A stretch of DNA of 64,000 nt from Bactericera cockerelli. Taxonomy: Eukaryota; Arthropoda; Insecta; Hemiptera; Triozidae. Numbering within the stretch: the stretch's first letter is position 1; each line of letters begins with the position of its first letter. The DNA lies in the NCBI GenBank assembly GCA_024516035.1, contig JAMCCL010000017.1:186001-250000 (forward strand). The letters are read 5' to 3'. The translations under genes and the position numbers were made by a program. Below the pieces are notes generated by a model. It was not told the DNA's origin. It was given only the letters and a program-made list of their open reading frames with translations, and did not search any database. Positions 51,844-61,925 of the stretch are shown in pieces.

Positions 51844-53856
51844 AGTTGGGGAACAAAATGAAACTTGACAACACTGGTTTTATATTTTCATTTTTCCCTT
51901 TTGTCTTTTTGTTATTAAGAATGTGTGATCTGTTCTTGACGTTCTGCCTTTTGAATCTTTTGCTGGAAAACCTTTTGTAATCTCTGTAATATCTGTACTC
52001 CAATAAAATATGTTACTTATCAGACTAAACTGCATCTCTGTGTTTTGTTATTTAACATAAACCAACAGGTTATGGACCCAGTCAGTCGTGTTTGAGAGTC
52101 CTGGAATTTGCACTGGGTACTGGAATTTTTGGTACAGTGTGGTGTGTGGGATCTCATGATGTCTGTGGTAAATAAGTATGGAATCGTTCCATTTATTGGA
52201 GGTAATGCAGATTTTGACATAAAACCTACTGAGAAGGAGTTAGTGTGTAACCTCCTATTGTCTCTTCCAAAGTCTTATGATAATTTAGTTACAAGTATAG
52301 AAACTTTGGTGAGTAAAGAAGATATAACATTGGACTTTGTTAAAAGTCGGTTGCTTAATGAAGAGCTGAAATTGAAAAACTTTAAAGATGTACAATCTCA
52401 TTCTCATCATCCTCAGTCTTTTGCAGCATTTCAGATCAAATGTTACAAGTGTGGTAAAAAGGGTCACAAAAGAAGTGATTGCAAGTCTGGAAAGGAAATT
52501 AAGTGTTTTAAGTGCGGTAAAAGTGGACACAAGAGTAATGTGTGTAAGTTCCAGAGTCATGCTAATAATTCAGAAAGCAATTTTGTGAGTCCTGATCCTG
52601 TGAATGAAGATTCTAGCAGTGGTTTCCAAATGAATGATGGAATATGTCTATTGACTGCAGGAGATGTTAATGTTCCAACAGAGTTCATCATTGATTCTGG
52701 TTGTACTGACCATATTTGTAATAATATTGATTATTTTTATAATTATGTAACTTTGAAAGAACCTATAAATATAGCTGTAGCTAAGAGTAATGAATATATG
52801 CAAGCAGTAGGTATAGGTAATATTCATTGTTTTGTTTTTGTTAATAATAATTTTGTAAAATGTAAACTTCAAAATGTTTTGTATGTTCCCGAGCTTAAAC
52901 AAAATTTATTATCTGTTAAAAGACTTGAAAAATTAGGTCATAAGTTGATATTTGAGTCAGGGAAGGTAAATATTTATCTTCATGGTAAATTGATAGCTGA
53001 AGGTTTCAGAGATACCTTGTATAAATTGAAATTGTATTTTGACAATTCAGAATGTTATGCCAATCATACTGAAGAAAATATTAAACTTTGGCATGCCAGG
53101 TTGGGAAAAATAATTAATGATTTACATGTAAATTTAAATGTATTCAATGTTTTTGAAGATAATCAAGGGTGCATTAACATAATTAAGAATCCAGGAAACA
53201 ATAAGCGAGTGAAGCATATTGATATTAAGTATAGATTTATCTGTGACAAGGTTACATCTAAGGAATTAAATTTAATGTACATAGATAGTAAGAATCAAAC
53301 AGCTGATATTCTTACTAAAGCCCTTTCTAAAGACAGCTTTATAAAGTTAAGAAACCTATTGGGTGTTCAGGAATTATGTTAATTATCCATGTGTTTATTA
53401 TGCCTAATGTTGATAATTTTGTAATTGTTTGTAATTTTTCTCTACATTTGTATTGTAATATTTTTAATCATTTTGTACTGTACGGATCATTTTAAGGGGT
53501 CAGTTTTATTTGCATTTTGTTTTACATTAATAGTTAAGTTGTTCTGTGAATTTATATTTTTTGAGTATATACAGGGTGAATCATTAGTATTAGTATCTAC
53601 AGGGTGATTCATATTTTCATTTTGAGGAGGAGTGTTGGGGAACAAAATGAAACTTGACAACACTGGTTTTATATTTTCATTTTTCCCTTTTGTCTTTTTG
53701 TTATTAAGAATGTGTGATCTGTTCTTGACGTTCTGCCTTTTGAATCTTTTGCTGGAAAACCTTTTGTAACCTCTGTAATATCTGTACTCCAATAAAATAT
53801 GTTACTTATCAGACTAAACTGCATCTCTGTGTTTTGTTATTTAACATAAACCAACA
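51844..53856 (+). mobile_element. Copia (Ty1) element with internal deletions and intact LTRs
   Basis: Two 224-bp LTRs (51844-52067, 53633-53856) begin AGTTGGGG/TGTTGGGG and end ACCAACA. They are flanked by the 5-bp duplication ATTTG (51839-51843, 53857-53861). GGTTATGGACCCAGTC after the left LTR is a copia-type primer site (initiator-Met tRNA). GAGGAGGAG precedes the right LTR. The LTRs differ at very few bases, indicating recent insertion. Confidence 0.92.
52108..53382 (+). CDS. Copia gag-protease-RNase H fusion (internally deleted polyprotein)
   Basis: A 424-codon open frame. A likely start is MMSVVNKYGIVPFIGGN (52156); gag then jumps to DIKPTEKELVCNLLLSLPKS. Two CCHC knuckles (CYKCGKKGHKRSDC, CFKCGKSGHKSNVC) precede the protease (FIIDSGCTDHIC) and the pre-integrase motif LWHARLGKI. 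Directly after that comes the RNase H end (VFEDNQGCINIIKN, TADILTKALSKDSF). Integrase and RT are missing, and both deletions keep the frame. It could yield a capsid-like protein but no cDNA enzymes; mobility would depend on a complete relative. Confidence 0.85.
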   Translation: MHWVLEFLVQCGVWDLMMSVVNKYGIVPFIGGNADFDIKPTEKELVCNLLLSLPKSYDNLVTSIETLVSKEDITLDFVKSRLLNEELKLKNFKDVQSHSHHPQSFAAFQIKCYKCGKKGHKRSDCKSGKEIKCFKCGKSGHKSNVCKFQSHANNSESNFVSPDPVNEDSSSGFQMNDGICLLTAGDVNVPTEFIIDSGCTDHICNNIDYFYNYVTLKEPINIAVAKSNEYMQAVGIGNIHCFVFVNNNFVKCKLQNVLYVPELKQNLLSVKRLEKLGHKLIFESGKVNIYLHGKLIAEGFRDTLYKLKLYFDNSECYANHTEENIKLWHARLGKIINDLHVNLNVFNVFEDNQGCINIIKNPGNNKRVKHIDIKYRFICDKVTSKELNLMYIDSKNQTADILTKALSKDSFIKLRNLLGVQELC

Positions 53857-53929
53857 ATTTGAGTAGTGGGAGTTAAGAAATATGATTTTGTCCAGGTTTT
53901 TTGGTAATAGTCTATTTCTTCTATTGTTA

Positions 53930-54640
53930 GTAACCTGCCCTGTTTTAGAGAATACCCTCTCTGAGGGCACACTTGTAGCTGGGATGCATGCATATTTCTT
54001 GTTGAGCTCATATAGAGTTGGGAATGTATTTTTATTTTAAGAAACCTACCAAGATTCTTCCAGTCAGATATCCCTGACTTATTTTGTTATCGTTGAGAGT
54101 CAATTTGCTCTTTCTAACATTGACACTGATGAACTGAAATTCACAGTGCTGACAGCCAGATTAGATCCAGACATATTGATGGAGGTGTCAGATGTCATAA
54201 GAGACGTCTGAACACGCACATACGCACACCTCAAGGCAGCCCTGATCAAGCGCTTCACACACAGTGAAGAGGAGCGGCTCAACCGGTTACTTGGTGACAT
54301 GCATCTGGGTGACAGATCACCAAGCCAGATGTTACGGGAAATCAAGCCCCTTGCTGGAGGGGATGTCCCTGACAACATTGTTCGCAGTTTGTGGCTGAAG
54401 AAACTTCCACATACTTCTCAACCAATGCTTCAGGCACTGAGCGTGTCCAACCTCACCCTATCACAACAGACAGATATTGCAGACAAGATCCATACAGTCA
54501 ACACACCTACAGTGTCATCTGTTGTTCCAACCACCCAGTCGGATGTCCTTACCGACCTCGTTAACCAAGTTAAAAGGTTAACTTTGGTAATCGAAGGTTT
54601 TTCCAAATAGAATGCCATATTCCAGGCTTCTGACTCAATC
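53930..54640 (+). pseudogene. Ty3/gypsy gag fragment
   Basis: From about 54090: AQFALSNIDTDELKFTVLTA, PDILMEVSDVI, LKAALIKRFTHSEEERLNRL, MHLGDRSPSQMLREIKPLAG, IVRSLWLKKLPHTSQPMLQA and IEGFSK. This is the arthropod gypsy gag pattern. A stop at about 54209 and the stop after IEGFSK break the frame. The region 54642-54703 is repeated after an insertion at 54990-55051, then RQPSTHRPEHK continues to about 55090. Confidence 0.75.
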
Positions 54641-54703
54641 AGTCACCGTCCTAGATCACAGACCCCACGACCCCCAATCCCATCTGAGCGGACCTCATCT
54701 TCT

Positions 54704-54990
54704 TATTATTATAGTTACTAGCGGGCTGTCGCCCGCTTTGCGGGCCGAGGCATGGCCGTGAAAGCAAAAAATCCTTTTTCGCCAATGGCAGGTGTTGTAG
54801 TGGGAATTTCGAAAAATCCCGTCTTATTGCACATCTAGACTATAAGACAAAGCTACCTACCAAATTTCAGCTTCCTAGGACTTACGGTTTGGGCTGTAGA
54901 GCGATGATCAGTCAGTGGTCAGTCAGTGACTTTGACATTTATATATTAAGATTATGAAGGTACGAGTTATTCAGATTCTAAAACCCATCG
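54704..54990 (-). mobile_element. SINE/LINE 3'-end fragment split by a Helitron
   Basis: Without the Helitron the inserted segment is ~53 bp, matching 31437-31494 with one visible difference (GAAGGTACG/GAAGGGACG). It probably represents a severely 5'-truncated minus-strand insertion with an ATA-rich tail. Confidence 0.65.
54718..54951 (-). mobile_element. Non-autonomous Helitron (234 bp)
   Basis: Minus-strand start TCTTAATATATAAATGTC at 54951 after an A. The end is GCGGGC-GACA-GCCCGC then TAG at 54718, followed by T. The matching unfilled site is at 31446-31450. Confidence 0.9.
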
Positions 54991-55149
54991 TCACCGTCCT
55001 AGATCACAGACCCCACGATCCCCAATCCCATCTGAGCGGACCTCATCTTCTCGTCAACCATCAACACACCGCCCTGAGCACAAACTGTGCCACATAAGTA
55101 TAAGTAGTGCTTTATTTAGACTGTCAGCGCAAAACAGGTAGTCCCATTA

Positions 55150-55830
55150 TGCAAACAGTTCAACAAAGCACCTCTTTATTTTAAAAGAAGTCACAAACCG
55201 TGAGGTCCGGCGAGCGGGGTGGCCAATCCATGTCTCCGTTACACGAAATGAGATGCCCTGGGAACAGAGTGCGTAAAGCCTGCATGGATATTCTTGCCGT
55301 GTGTGCAGTTGCCCCATCTTGCTGAAACCACATTGAATCTGTATCGTAGTCGTTTTGTTCGAGTTTTGGAATCAAGAATTCTTCAATCATATTCGTCCAT
55401 AACGCACAGAATTCACTGTAGTCGCCTGCCCTCTTTCATCTTCAAAATAATACGGTCCAATGATTCCCAGCTTGGAAACCCCACACCAAACGGTTACTTC
55501 ATCACTGTGGAGAGGTTTCTGGTGTAATTCCCGTGGATTAGAGTCGGCCCAGTACCGGCCCAGGCGCGCGTGACTGCAACGATAGATTCGTTATTTCGCA
55601 AAAATTGCTCTACAGCGAAAACACGATGCTCCACGGACCAGGTCGGCATTGTTACTGAAACTCCCCATCCTACCGTTCAAGAGGGGTTGGTCGTCGACCC
55701 CGTCATCACCTCCGTTCGGCCGTACTACCCGTTTCAAAAACACGAGAACTTGCGGCGCTACCCTGTATGAAGAATTGAAAGGCTGCTTGGAACCTGAACG
55801 TTTGTAGTTTACCTTCATTACCTCTTACGG
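55150..55830 (-). pseudogene. IS630/Tc1/mariner-like transposase with internal deletion
   Basis: Right to left: an N-terminal WSVEHRVFAVEQFLRNNESI in one frame, then DEVTVWCGVSKLGIIGPYYF and MWFQQDGATAHTARISMQAL, with the second catalytic Asp in QQDGA. Then MDWPPRSPDLTVCDFF with the third. The HTH and first-Asp region between the two parts is deleted. Same superfamily as 38305-38894. Confidence 0.8.
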
Positions 55831-55831
55831 C

Positions 55832-55975
55832 TTCCTCCAATCTCTACTGGACATTTCAATTGTTTTTGCTACATCTAAAATTTGATCAAGTGTTTTCTTG
55901 TCTTCTTGCAGTAGTCTTTCCTTTATGGGGTTATTTTCCTCTAGTAGTCCCAATATGAACAAATCCTTGATTAAG
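55832..55975 (-). pseudogene. Retroelement gag fragment
   Basis: The minus strand encodes LIKDLFILGLLEENNPIKER and LDQILDVAKTIEMSSRDWRK, resembling the middle of an LTR-element gag. It joins hAT exon sequence on the right. Confidence 0.5.
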
Positions 55976-55978
55976 GAA

Positions 55979-56122
55979 CGAAAATATGTGACCGTCTCCA
56001 AAATATACTACTTGACCCAACCCAAGCAATGCTCCAGCAGTGTGAGGTCTGGAGGAACAAGATGTTCAGTTCCGATGACATCACGGAACTGACCTTGTTC
56101 TCCACTCTGAATGTCAGAACAG
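55979..56122 (+). pseudogene. hAT array: exon A, copy 1 (partial)
   Basis: It begins within KYVTVSKIYYLTQ and shows a CCAA insertion against the other copies (LTQPKQCSS), then ends at a GTATGT donor at 56123. Complete versions are at 61329-61867 and 63303-63518. Confidence 0.7.
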
Positions 56123-56384
56123 GTATGTACACCCTTTATTTAATTTTAAATAATTAGGTACTGACATATTTATATGTATCTATGTATTACATTATTAAAC
56201 TAAAATTTTAGAAAACGTAAACATTATTATTTTGTGCTAGTACATACAGCTTTACTAAGAGCTAAGACTAATGTCGCGATGTCACCACTAGTCGTAATCA
56301 TAATAAAAAATCTACTCTTTTTTCCTCAGGAAGATATGAATTTTCTTTTATGCAATGTAAATTTTTTTTATTACTTCATTGTAG

Positions 56385-56508
56385 GTTCAGAGGATACTCG
56401 AACAACTTGCTTCTGAAAAAGCTACTCTTTTGGATCCCCGATTCAAAAAATATGCCTTCAAGAACAGGGACGTGCTGAAGGAGATTAACGCTTCAATAAT
56501 AGAAAAAG
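56385..56508 (+). pseudogene. hAT array: exon B, copy 1
   Basis: Acceptor TTCATTGTAG, then GSEDTRTT..., LDPRFKKYAFKNRDVLKEIN and donor GTAAGT. Two bases are missing near ACTTGCTTCTGAAAAAGC, shifting the frame. Confidence 0.75.
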
Positions 56509-56861
56509 GTAAGTAAGTTAATTGCTGCTTCCACCCAAAAGGGTTGCGTGGAAGAGATTGCTACAGGCAATAACCCCGCCCTTTAGGTAGGACATTATTG
56601 TTATTTTCTTTTTTACTTATTTATTTTGTCATTTGTTTGTTTTTTCTTAATTTTATACTGTTACCATTGTACTCTGTCCTCCTAGTAAAGCATACTATTA
56701 TTATTAATTGAAAGGCAGTATGTAATAATTGTAATATATGTAACACAAAATTATGTATAAGAAAATAATAGAAAAAAATTCATCAAGGGTGGTGGTAATG
56801 TCTAGTGTATTCATATCTACAATTCTATATAAATGAAAACATATTTTTTGTGTTTTCCAGG

Positions 56862-57063
56862 TTGTGGCTGTGACGACCGATAATGCTGCCAACATAGTCG
56901 GAGCTGTGCGGCTATCTTGGCAGCATATCGGCTGTTTCGCCCACACACTAAACCTCATTGCACAAAAAGCACTGGAGTGTGTGGACGAGACTAGGACGAA
57001 AGTGAAGACCATCGTCGAACATTTCAAGAGGAGCTTCTCTGCTTTGACTAAGCTCAACAGCAT
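56862..57063 (+). pseudogene. hAT array: exon C, truncated copy
   Basis: After GTTTTCCAG: VVAVTTDNAANIVGAVRLSW, HIGCFAHTLNLIAQKALECV, TKVKTIVEHFKRSFSALTKL. It breaks off at AACAGCATG, where a segment from the intron follows. Confidence 0.8.
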
Positions 57064-57270
57064 GACAGGAGACATAATTTTGTGTTACATATATTACAAT
57101 TATTACATACTGCCTTTCAATTAATAATAACTTTACTAAGAGCTAAGGCTAATGTCGCGATGTCCCCACAAGTCGTTATCCATAAAAATACCTACTCTCT
57201 TTTCCTCAGGAAGATATGAATTTTCTTTTATGCAACGTAAATTTACATTTTTTTTATTACTTCATTGTAG

Positions 57271-57396
57271 GTTCAGAGGATACTCAAACAACTTCTTCTG
57301 AAAGAAGCTTTACTTTTTTGGATCCCCGATTCAAAAAATATGCCTTCAAGAACAGGGACGTGCTGAAGGAGATTAAAGCTTCAATAATAGCAAAAG
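57271..57396 (+). pseudogene. hAT array: exon B, copy 2
   Basis: GSEDTQTTSSERSFTFLDPR, FKKYAFKNRDVLKEIKASII, flanked by TTGTAG and GTAAGT. Intact at the codon level. Confidence 0.75.
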
Positions 57397-57879
57397 GTAA
57401 GTAAGTTAATTGATGCTTCCATCCAAAAGGGTTGGGTGGAAGATATTGCCACAGGCAATAACCCCGCCCTTTAGGTAGGACATTATTGTTATTTTCTTTT
57501 TTACTTATTTATTTTGTCATTTGTTTGTTTTTTCTTAATTTTATACTGTTACCATTGTACTCTGTCCTCCTAATAAAGCATACTATTATTATTATTAATT
57601 GAAAGGCAGTATGTAATAATTGTAATATATGTAACACAAAATTATGTATAAGAAAATAATAGAAAAAAATTCATCAAGGGTGGTGGTAATGTCTAGTGTA
57701 TTCATATCTATAATTCTATATAAATGAAAACATATTTTTTGTGAAAATAGAAAAAAATTCATCAAGGGTGGTGGTAATGTCTAGTGTATTCATATCGGTA
57801 CCAGCAGCCGCTGGGTCTAGTAACGCAACTTCTCCAAAAAACTTACGGTCTCAAAGAAACACCACAAAAAAGTAAAAAC

Positions 57880-58615
57880 ACTTGAATGTTATTACCATAA
57901 TGTGGGGGGTTTGCGTACAAGGTTTGATCAATTAAAACAAGCTGTTGATGTGTCTCTTTAAGATATTTTGTTTCTATCTGAAACATGGTTTAACGATGAC
58001 TTTTCCAATTGTGAGGTCAGATTTAGTAATTTTGACATTTACCGTAGTGACCGTGACACAAATGTGTCTGGTAAATCTAGAGGTGGGGGGGTATTGATAG
58101 CTACCAGACGTGGACTTAAGACTCGCATAATTAATGTTGCTTCTCCTTTGTATTCTTATGATCATGTTTTTGTTCATGTACAGGTTGGCGAGACTAGTAT
58201 ACTCCTTGGCTGTGTCTACATTCCACCCAACTCCCGTCTCGAGGCGTATGTGGAGCACTCCACCACTGTAGAGAAGGTTGCACTGGATTTTCCCGGCTCT
58301 CAAGTGTTCATTGCTGGTGACTACAATTTGAGGGATGCGGTTTGGGATGTTGATGAGGATTCTTCTATGGTTGTGAACTGTCATTTGTCTTCGCCAGCTG
58401 TTCAAATTTGTGAATCTTTTACTAGTCTCTCTCTTAGTCAAGCCAATAGACTTTCCAACAATCATGGTGTTTTCCTCGATCTTTTGTTCACAACGGAATC
58501 TATTTCTACTGAATTTGTATTGACCCACTACTCTCAAACAGCTTTCATCACAATGCCTTCTGTTTTAATATTCCTGTTCTTGGGCAGATTGAACAACTTT
58601 CTCGAAATGTTATAG
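57880..58615 (+). pseudogene. LINE apurinic-type endonuclease
   Basis: YYHNVGGLRTRFDQLKQAV, a stop (TAA near 57958), then ILFLSETWFNDDFSNCEV, GGGVLIATRRGLKTRI, GCVYIPPNSRLEAYVEHST and FIAGDYNLRDAVWD. Glu of SETW, the GDYN box and downstream residues define the fold. A frameshift near 58555 loses the catalytic His region. Confidence 0.85.
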
Positions 58616-58638
58616 TTTATGACTACGCCAAGTGTAAT

Positions 58639-60618
58639 GTGGTAGAGTTGAGAAAGTTCTTGAGTTCTGTTGATTGGTCTTTTCTTCTTGACAGCGACAT
58701 CGAAACAGCTACTGAACGATTTTATGAAATTCTTTTGGCGGGGGTGAAAATTTCTACGCCTCTGAAAAGAATTTATGATTCATCGTTTCCCGTCTGGTTT
58801 TCTAGGGAACTGAAGTCGCTTGTCTTGAAGAAGAAGAAGGCTCATCGAGATTACAAGAGATCTCACCTCGCCTCTGATTATATTATTTTTTCTTCTTTAC
58901 GTTCCCGGTGTAGTTACTTAAGCTCCAAGTGTTATAAAGAATATTTGGAAAAAGCTGATGATAGTCTCAAATCCAACCCACGTTTCTTCTGGAAATTTGC
59001 AAACGCCACACGCAAAACAGATGGGTTTCCTCGGAACATGTACTTAAACAACGAGACTAGCAGTTGTGGAAAAGACACTGTCAACTTGTTTGCTAGATCC
59101 TTCTCTTCTGCTTACGAGAGCACTGATCGCTCAATACCTGAGTACCCTCAGCTGGACCTTATCGATTTTAATTCCTGTTCATTTTCTTCTAATGAGGTGT
59201 GTAAGGCATTGTTGTCATTACCACCCAAGTTTTCTTCTGGTCCAGATAATATTCCACCTTTTATTTTAAAAAAGTGTGCCTCGTCATTAGCAAATCCTCT
59301 ATCTTCCCTGTTTAATAAGTCTCTCTTCTCTGGTAATTTTTCCAAGCTTATGGAAATCTAGCTTTGTCTTTCCAATTCATAAATCTGGTGACAGATCTAA
59401 TATCTCTAATTACCGTGGTGTCTGCATCCAATCTGCCATTCCCAAAGTTCTTGACAAGCTCGTTTCTAATAGACTCTCCTATGCCTGTCGACATTTCATT
59501 TCTCATCGGCAACATGGCTTCACCAAAAATAGGTCCACAGTCACCAACCTACTCTCTTATCAGCATGATATTCTGACCTCTTTTCAATCTGGTCAAGACG
59601 TTCACTCGATCTATACTGACGTAGCTAAGGCATTTGACCGCGTAAATACTAGTTTTCTTGTTAGTAAACTTAAATCTTATGGTATTGGCGATGCCTTTCT
59701 TCGCTGGTTGGATAGTTCGTTGTGTGGTCGCACCCAGATTGTTAAGATTGGTGACTGTATGTCCACAGATATCGAGGTGACCTCTGGTGTTGGCCAAGGT
59801 AGCCATTCGGGCCTCTTCTGTTTAGTCTCTTTTTTAATGATCTTCAGGATGTTATTCATAATTCCTCATTTCTCATGTTTGCTGATGATGTGAAAATCTT
59901 CAAATCCATTTCCAGCCCGAACGATTGTCAACTACTTCAACAGGATCTGGATTCTTTCTCTCGCTGGCTCACTCTCAATGGTTTAAAGCTCACTCTTAAC
60001 AAGTGCGGCATCATGTCTTTTTCTAGGCGCAGGGACGTGATTCAGTTCCAATATTCTATCGAGTCTGAGCAACTTAGACATGTTGAGCACATCAAAGAAC
60101 TTGGGGTCATTTTTGACGGGAAGCTTTCATTTGCTCTTCACACTTCCCACGTTTCTATGCGCTGCCATCGACTTCTAGGGTATATTTTCAGAACATCGAA
60201 GGGTCTTTCCGCTAATTCTTTTACTCTACTGTATGTATCTTTGATACGTTCCCTCTTAGAGTATGCTGGTGTAGTGTGGTCACCCTCATACCAAATCCAT
60301 AGTCACATCTTGGACAGGGTTCAGAAAAGATTTATTTTCTATTTCAATTTACGCTATCCTGATCTGACGGTGCAACTTGATTCGCTTGCTAATCGTCGTC
60401 TTCAGGCGGATTCAAGATTTTTCCGAAAACTAGTTGCTGGTGAACTTGACTGCTCCGAGTTGTTGGGCCTGGTTTCATTGAACTGCCATCGGAAACTAAG
60501 GAGAAGCAACACATTCTATGTTCCAACCTGTGGAACTAACTATGCTTATAACTCGCCTATCAATAGAATGATGAGAGCAGCTAATACATCATCTATTGAT
60601 GTCTTCTTAAAAATTTGA
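58639..60618 (+). pseudogene. LINE reverse transcriptase
   Basis: 58639-59361 is the pre-RT linker and first motif (FSSGPDNIPPFILKKCASSL). RT continues in another frame with FVFPIHKSGDRSNISNYRGV, KNRSTVTNLLSYQHDILTSF and SIYTDVAKAFDRVN. After a shift near 59815 come MFADDVKIFKSISSPNDCQ (catalytic FADD) and the thumb LTLNGLKLTLNKCGIMSFSR. The C-terminal frame 59875-60618 is intact. About three shifts inactivate it. Confidence 0.85.
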
Positions 60619-60923
60619 TGTGATGTTTACTGTGATCTATTATAGCTGTAAATTTGTCTACTTGATATTACCTTGTCTTTCATTCTATTTTTAATTTTAC
60701 TATTATCTTTACATTTATTTTAACTACATTTTTGACACTGATATATTTAATTTTATTGACATATTTTTTTTTTACCTTTATTGTTGTGTTTATCTGTTTA
60801 TATATTGACATTTGTAAATAGGACTAGCTCCGTTAATAAATACCCGTTTACCGGGCTTATTATTATTATTATTATTATCTATAATTCTATATAAATGAAA
60901 ACATATTTTTTGTGTTTTCCAGG

Positions 60924-60960
60924 TTGTGGCTGTGACGACCGATAATGCTACCAACATAGT
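60924..60960 (+). pseudogene. hAT array: exon C, 5' remnant
   Basis: After GTTTTCCAG only VVAVTTDNATNIV remains before the sequence joins CCTTTCAATTAATAATAACT. Confidence 0.65.
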
Positions 60961-61088
60961 GCCTTTCAATTAATAATAACTTTACTAAGAGCTAAGGCTA
61001 ATGTCGCGATGTCCCCACAAGTCGTTATCCATAAAAATACCTACTCTCTTTTCCTCAGGAAGATATGAATTTTCTTTTATGCAACGTA
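60961..61088 (+). repeat. hAT intron segment, duplicate of 57113-57240
   Basis: CCTTTCAATTAATAATAACT through TATGCAACGTAAA, same order as at 57113-57240, including GTCGCGATGTCCCCACAAGT. Confidence 0.8.
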
Positions 61089-61328
61089 AAGGATAGTAAT
61101 TATAATCAGGATAGTAATTATAATTAACACAAAAACTAGAACAAGGCTGCATCCCACGACACAAGGACCATACTTCATAGGTGTGGCCCTTAGTGTGAGA
61201 TGACGACAGCCAAAAGAAACTAGCATAAGTTCAATTAAAAATATTATGAATTATGTAAACTGTCATTGTTATATATATATATTTGAACCATTTACTTGTC
61301 ATGTATTAAATAAAAAATAAAAAAAATA
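61089..61328 (+). repeat. A-tailed insertion, unidentified
   Basis: About 240 bp ending AATAAAAAATAAAAAAA, with a duplicated GGATAGTAATTATAAT at its start. Possibly a small retroposon. No promoter boxes recognised. Confidence 0.4.
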
Positions 61329-61867
61329 GTCGGAGCTGTGCGGCTATCTTGGCAGCATATCGGCTGTTTTGCCCACACACTAAACCTCATTGCACAAAAA
61401 GCCCTGGAGTGTGTGGACGAGACTAGGACGAAAGTGAAGACCATCGTGGAACATTTCAAGAGGAGCTCCTCTGCTTTGACTAAGCTCAACAGCATGCAGG
61501 AGACTCTTGGCATCAGCCCACCCCTCACCATGGTGCAAGATGTTGTAACGCGGTGGAATTCAACGCTTTACATGTTCCAGCGTTTTCTGCGATTGAAAGC
61601 ACCAATTATGTCAGTGTTACACGATATCAATGGTGATATCTTGTTAACAAATTCAGACTTCACAAAACTGACGGAGTGTTGTGAGGTCATGGTAGTATTT
61701 GATGAAATGACGGTCGAGTTAAGTGCTCAAAAAGATGTGACCGTCTCCAAAATATATTACTTGACCCAAGCAATGATCCAACAGTGTGAGGTCTGGAGGA
61801 ACAAGGTGTTCAGTTCCGATGACATCACGGAGTTGACCTTTGTTCTCCACTCTGAATGTCAGAACAG
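61329..61867 (+). pseudogene. hAT array: exon C-A, longest copy
   Basis: 180 codons: SWQHIGCFAHTLNLIAQKAL, SSALTKLNSMQETLGISPPL, VQDVVTRWNSTLYMFQRFLR, TECCEVMVVFDEMTVELSAQ and DITELTFVLHSECQNR before donor GTATGT. It is the core of a hAT transposase distinct from the one at 42757. It is cut at its start within the catalytic TTDNA block. Confidence 0.85.
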
Positions 61868-61925
61868 GTATGTACACCCTTTATTTATTTTTAAATAATT
61901 AGGTACTGACATATTTATATGTATC

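Larger units (their letters stand above)
54642..55051. repeat. 62-bp direct duplication flanking an insertion
   Basis: 54642-54703 and 54990-55051 are nearly identical (GTCACCGTCCTAGATCACAG start, GGACCTCATCTTCT end; one c/t change). Between them lies the retroposon fragment plus Helitron. It looks like a long target-site duplication in gag. Confidence 0.75.
57797..60880 (+). mobile_element. LINE with nearly full ORF2 (endonuclease + RT), APE type
   Basis: It starts within the ORF2 N-terminus and ends in (TTA)n at 60857-60878, typical of a CR1/Jockey-group 3' tail. It sits in an intron-like segment of the hAT array. The left flank repeats a 50-90 bp piece of that intron, so the insertion altered its target. 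Confidence 0.85.

Noticed and set aside
61260..61290. TATATATATA as a promoter TATA box
   Set aside because: A short AT repeat within an A-tailed insertion, with no gene start nearby.
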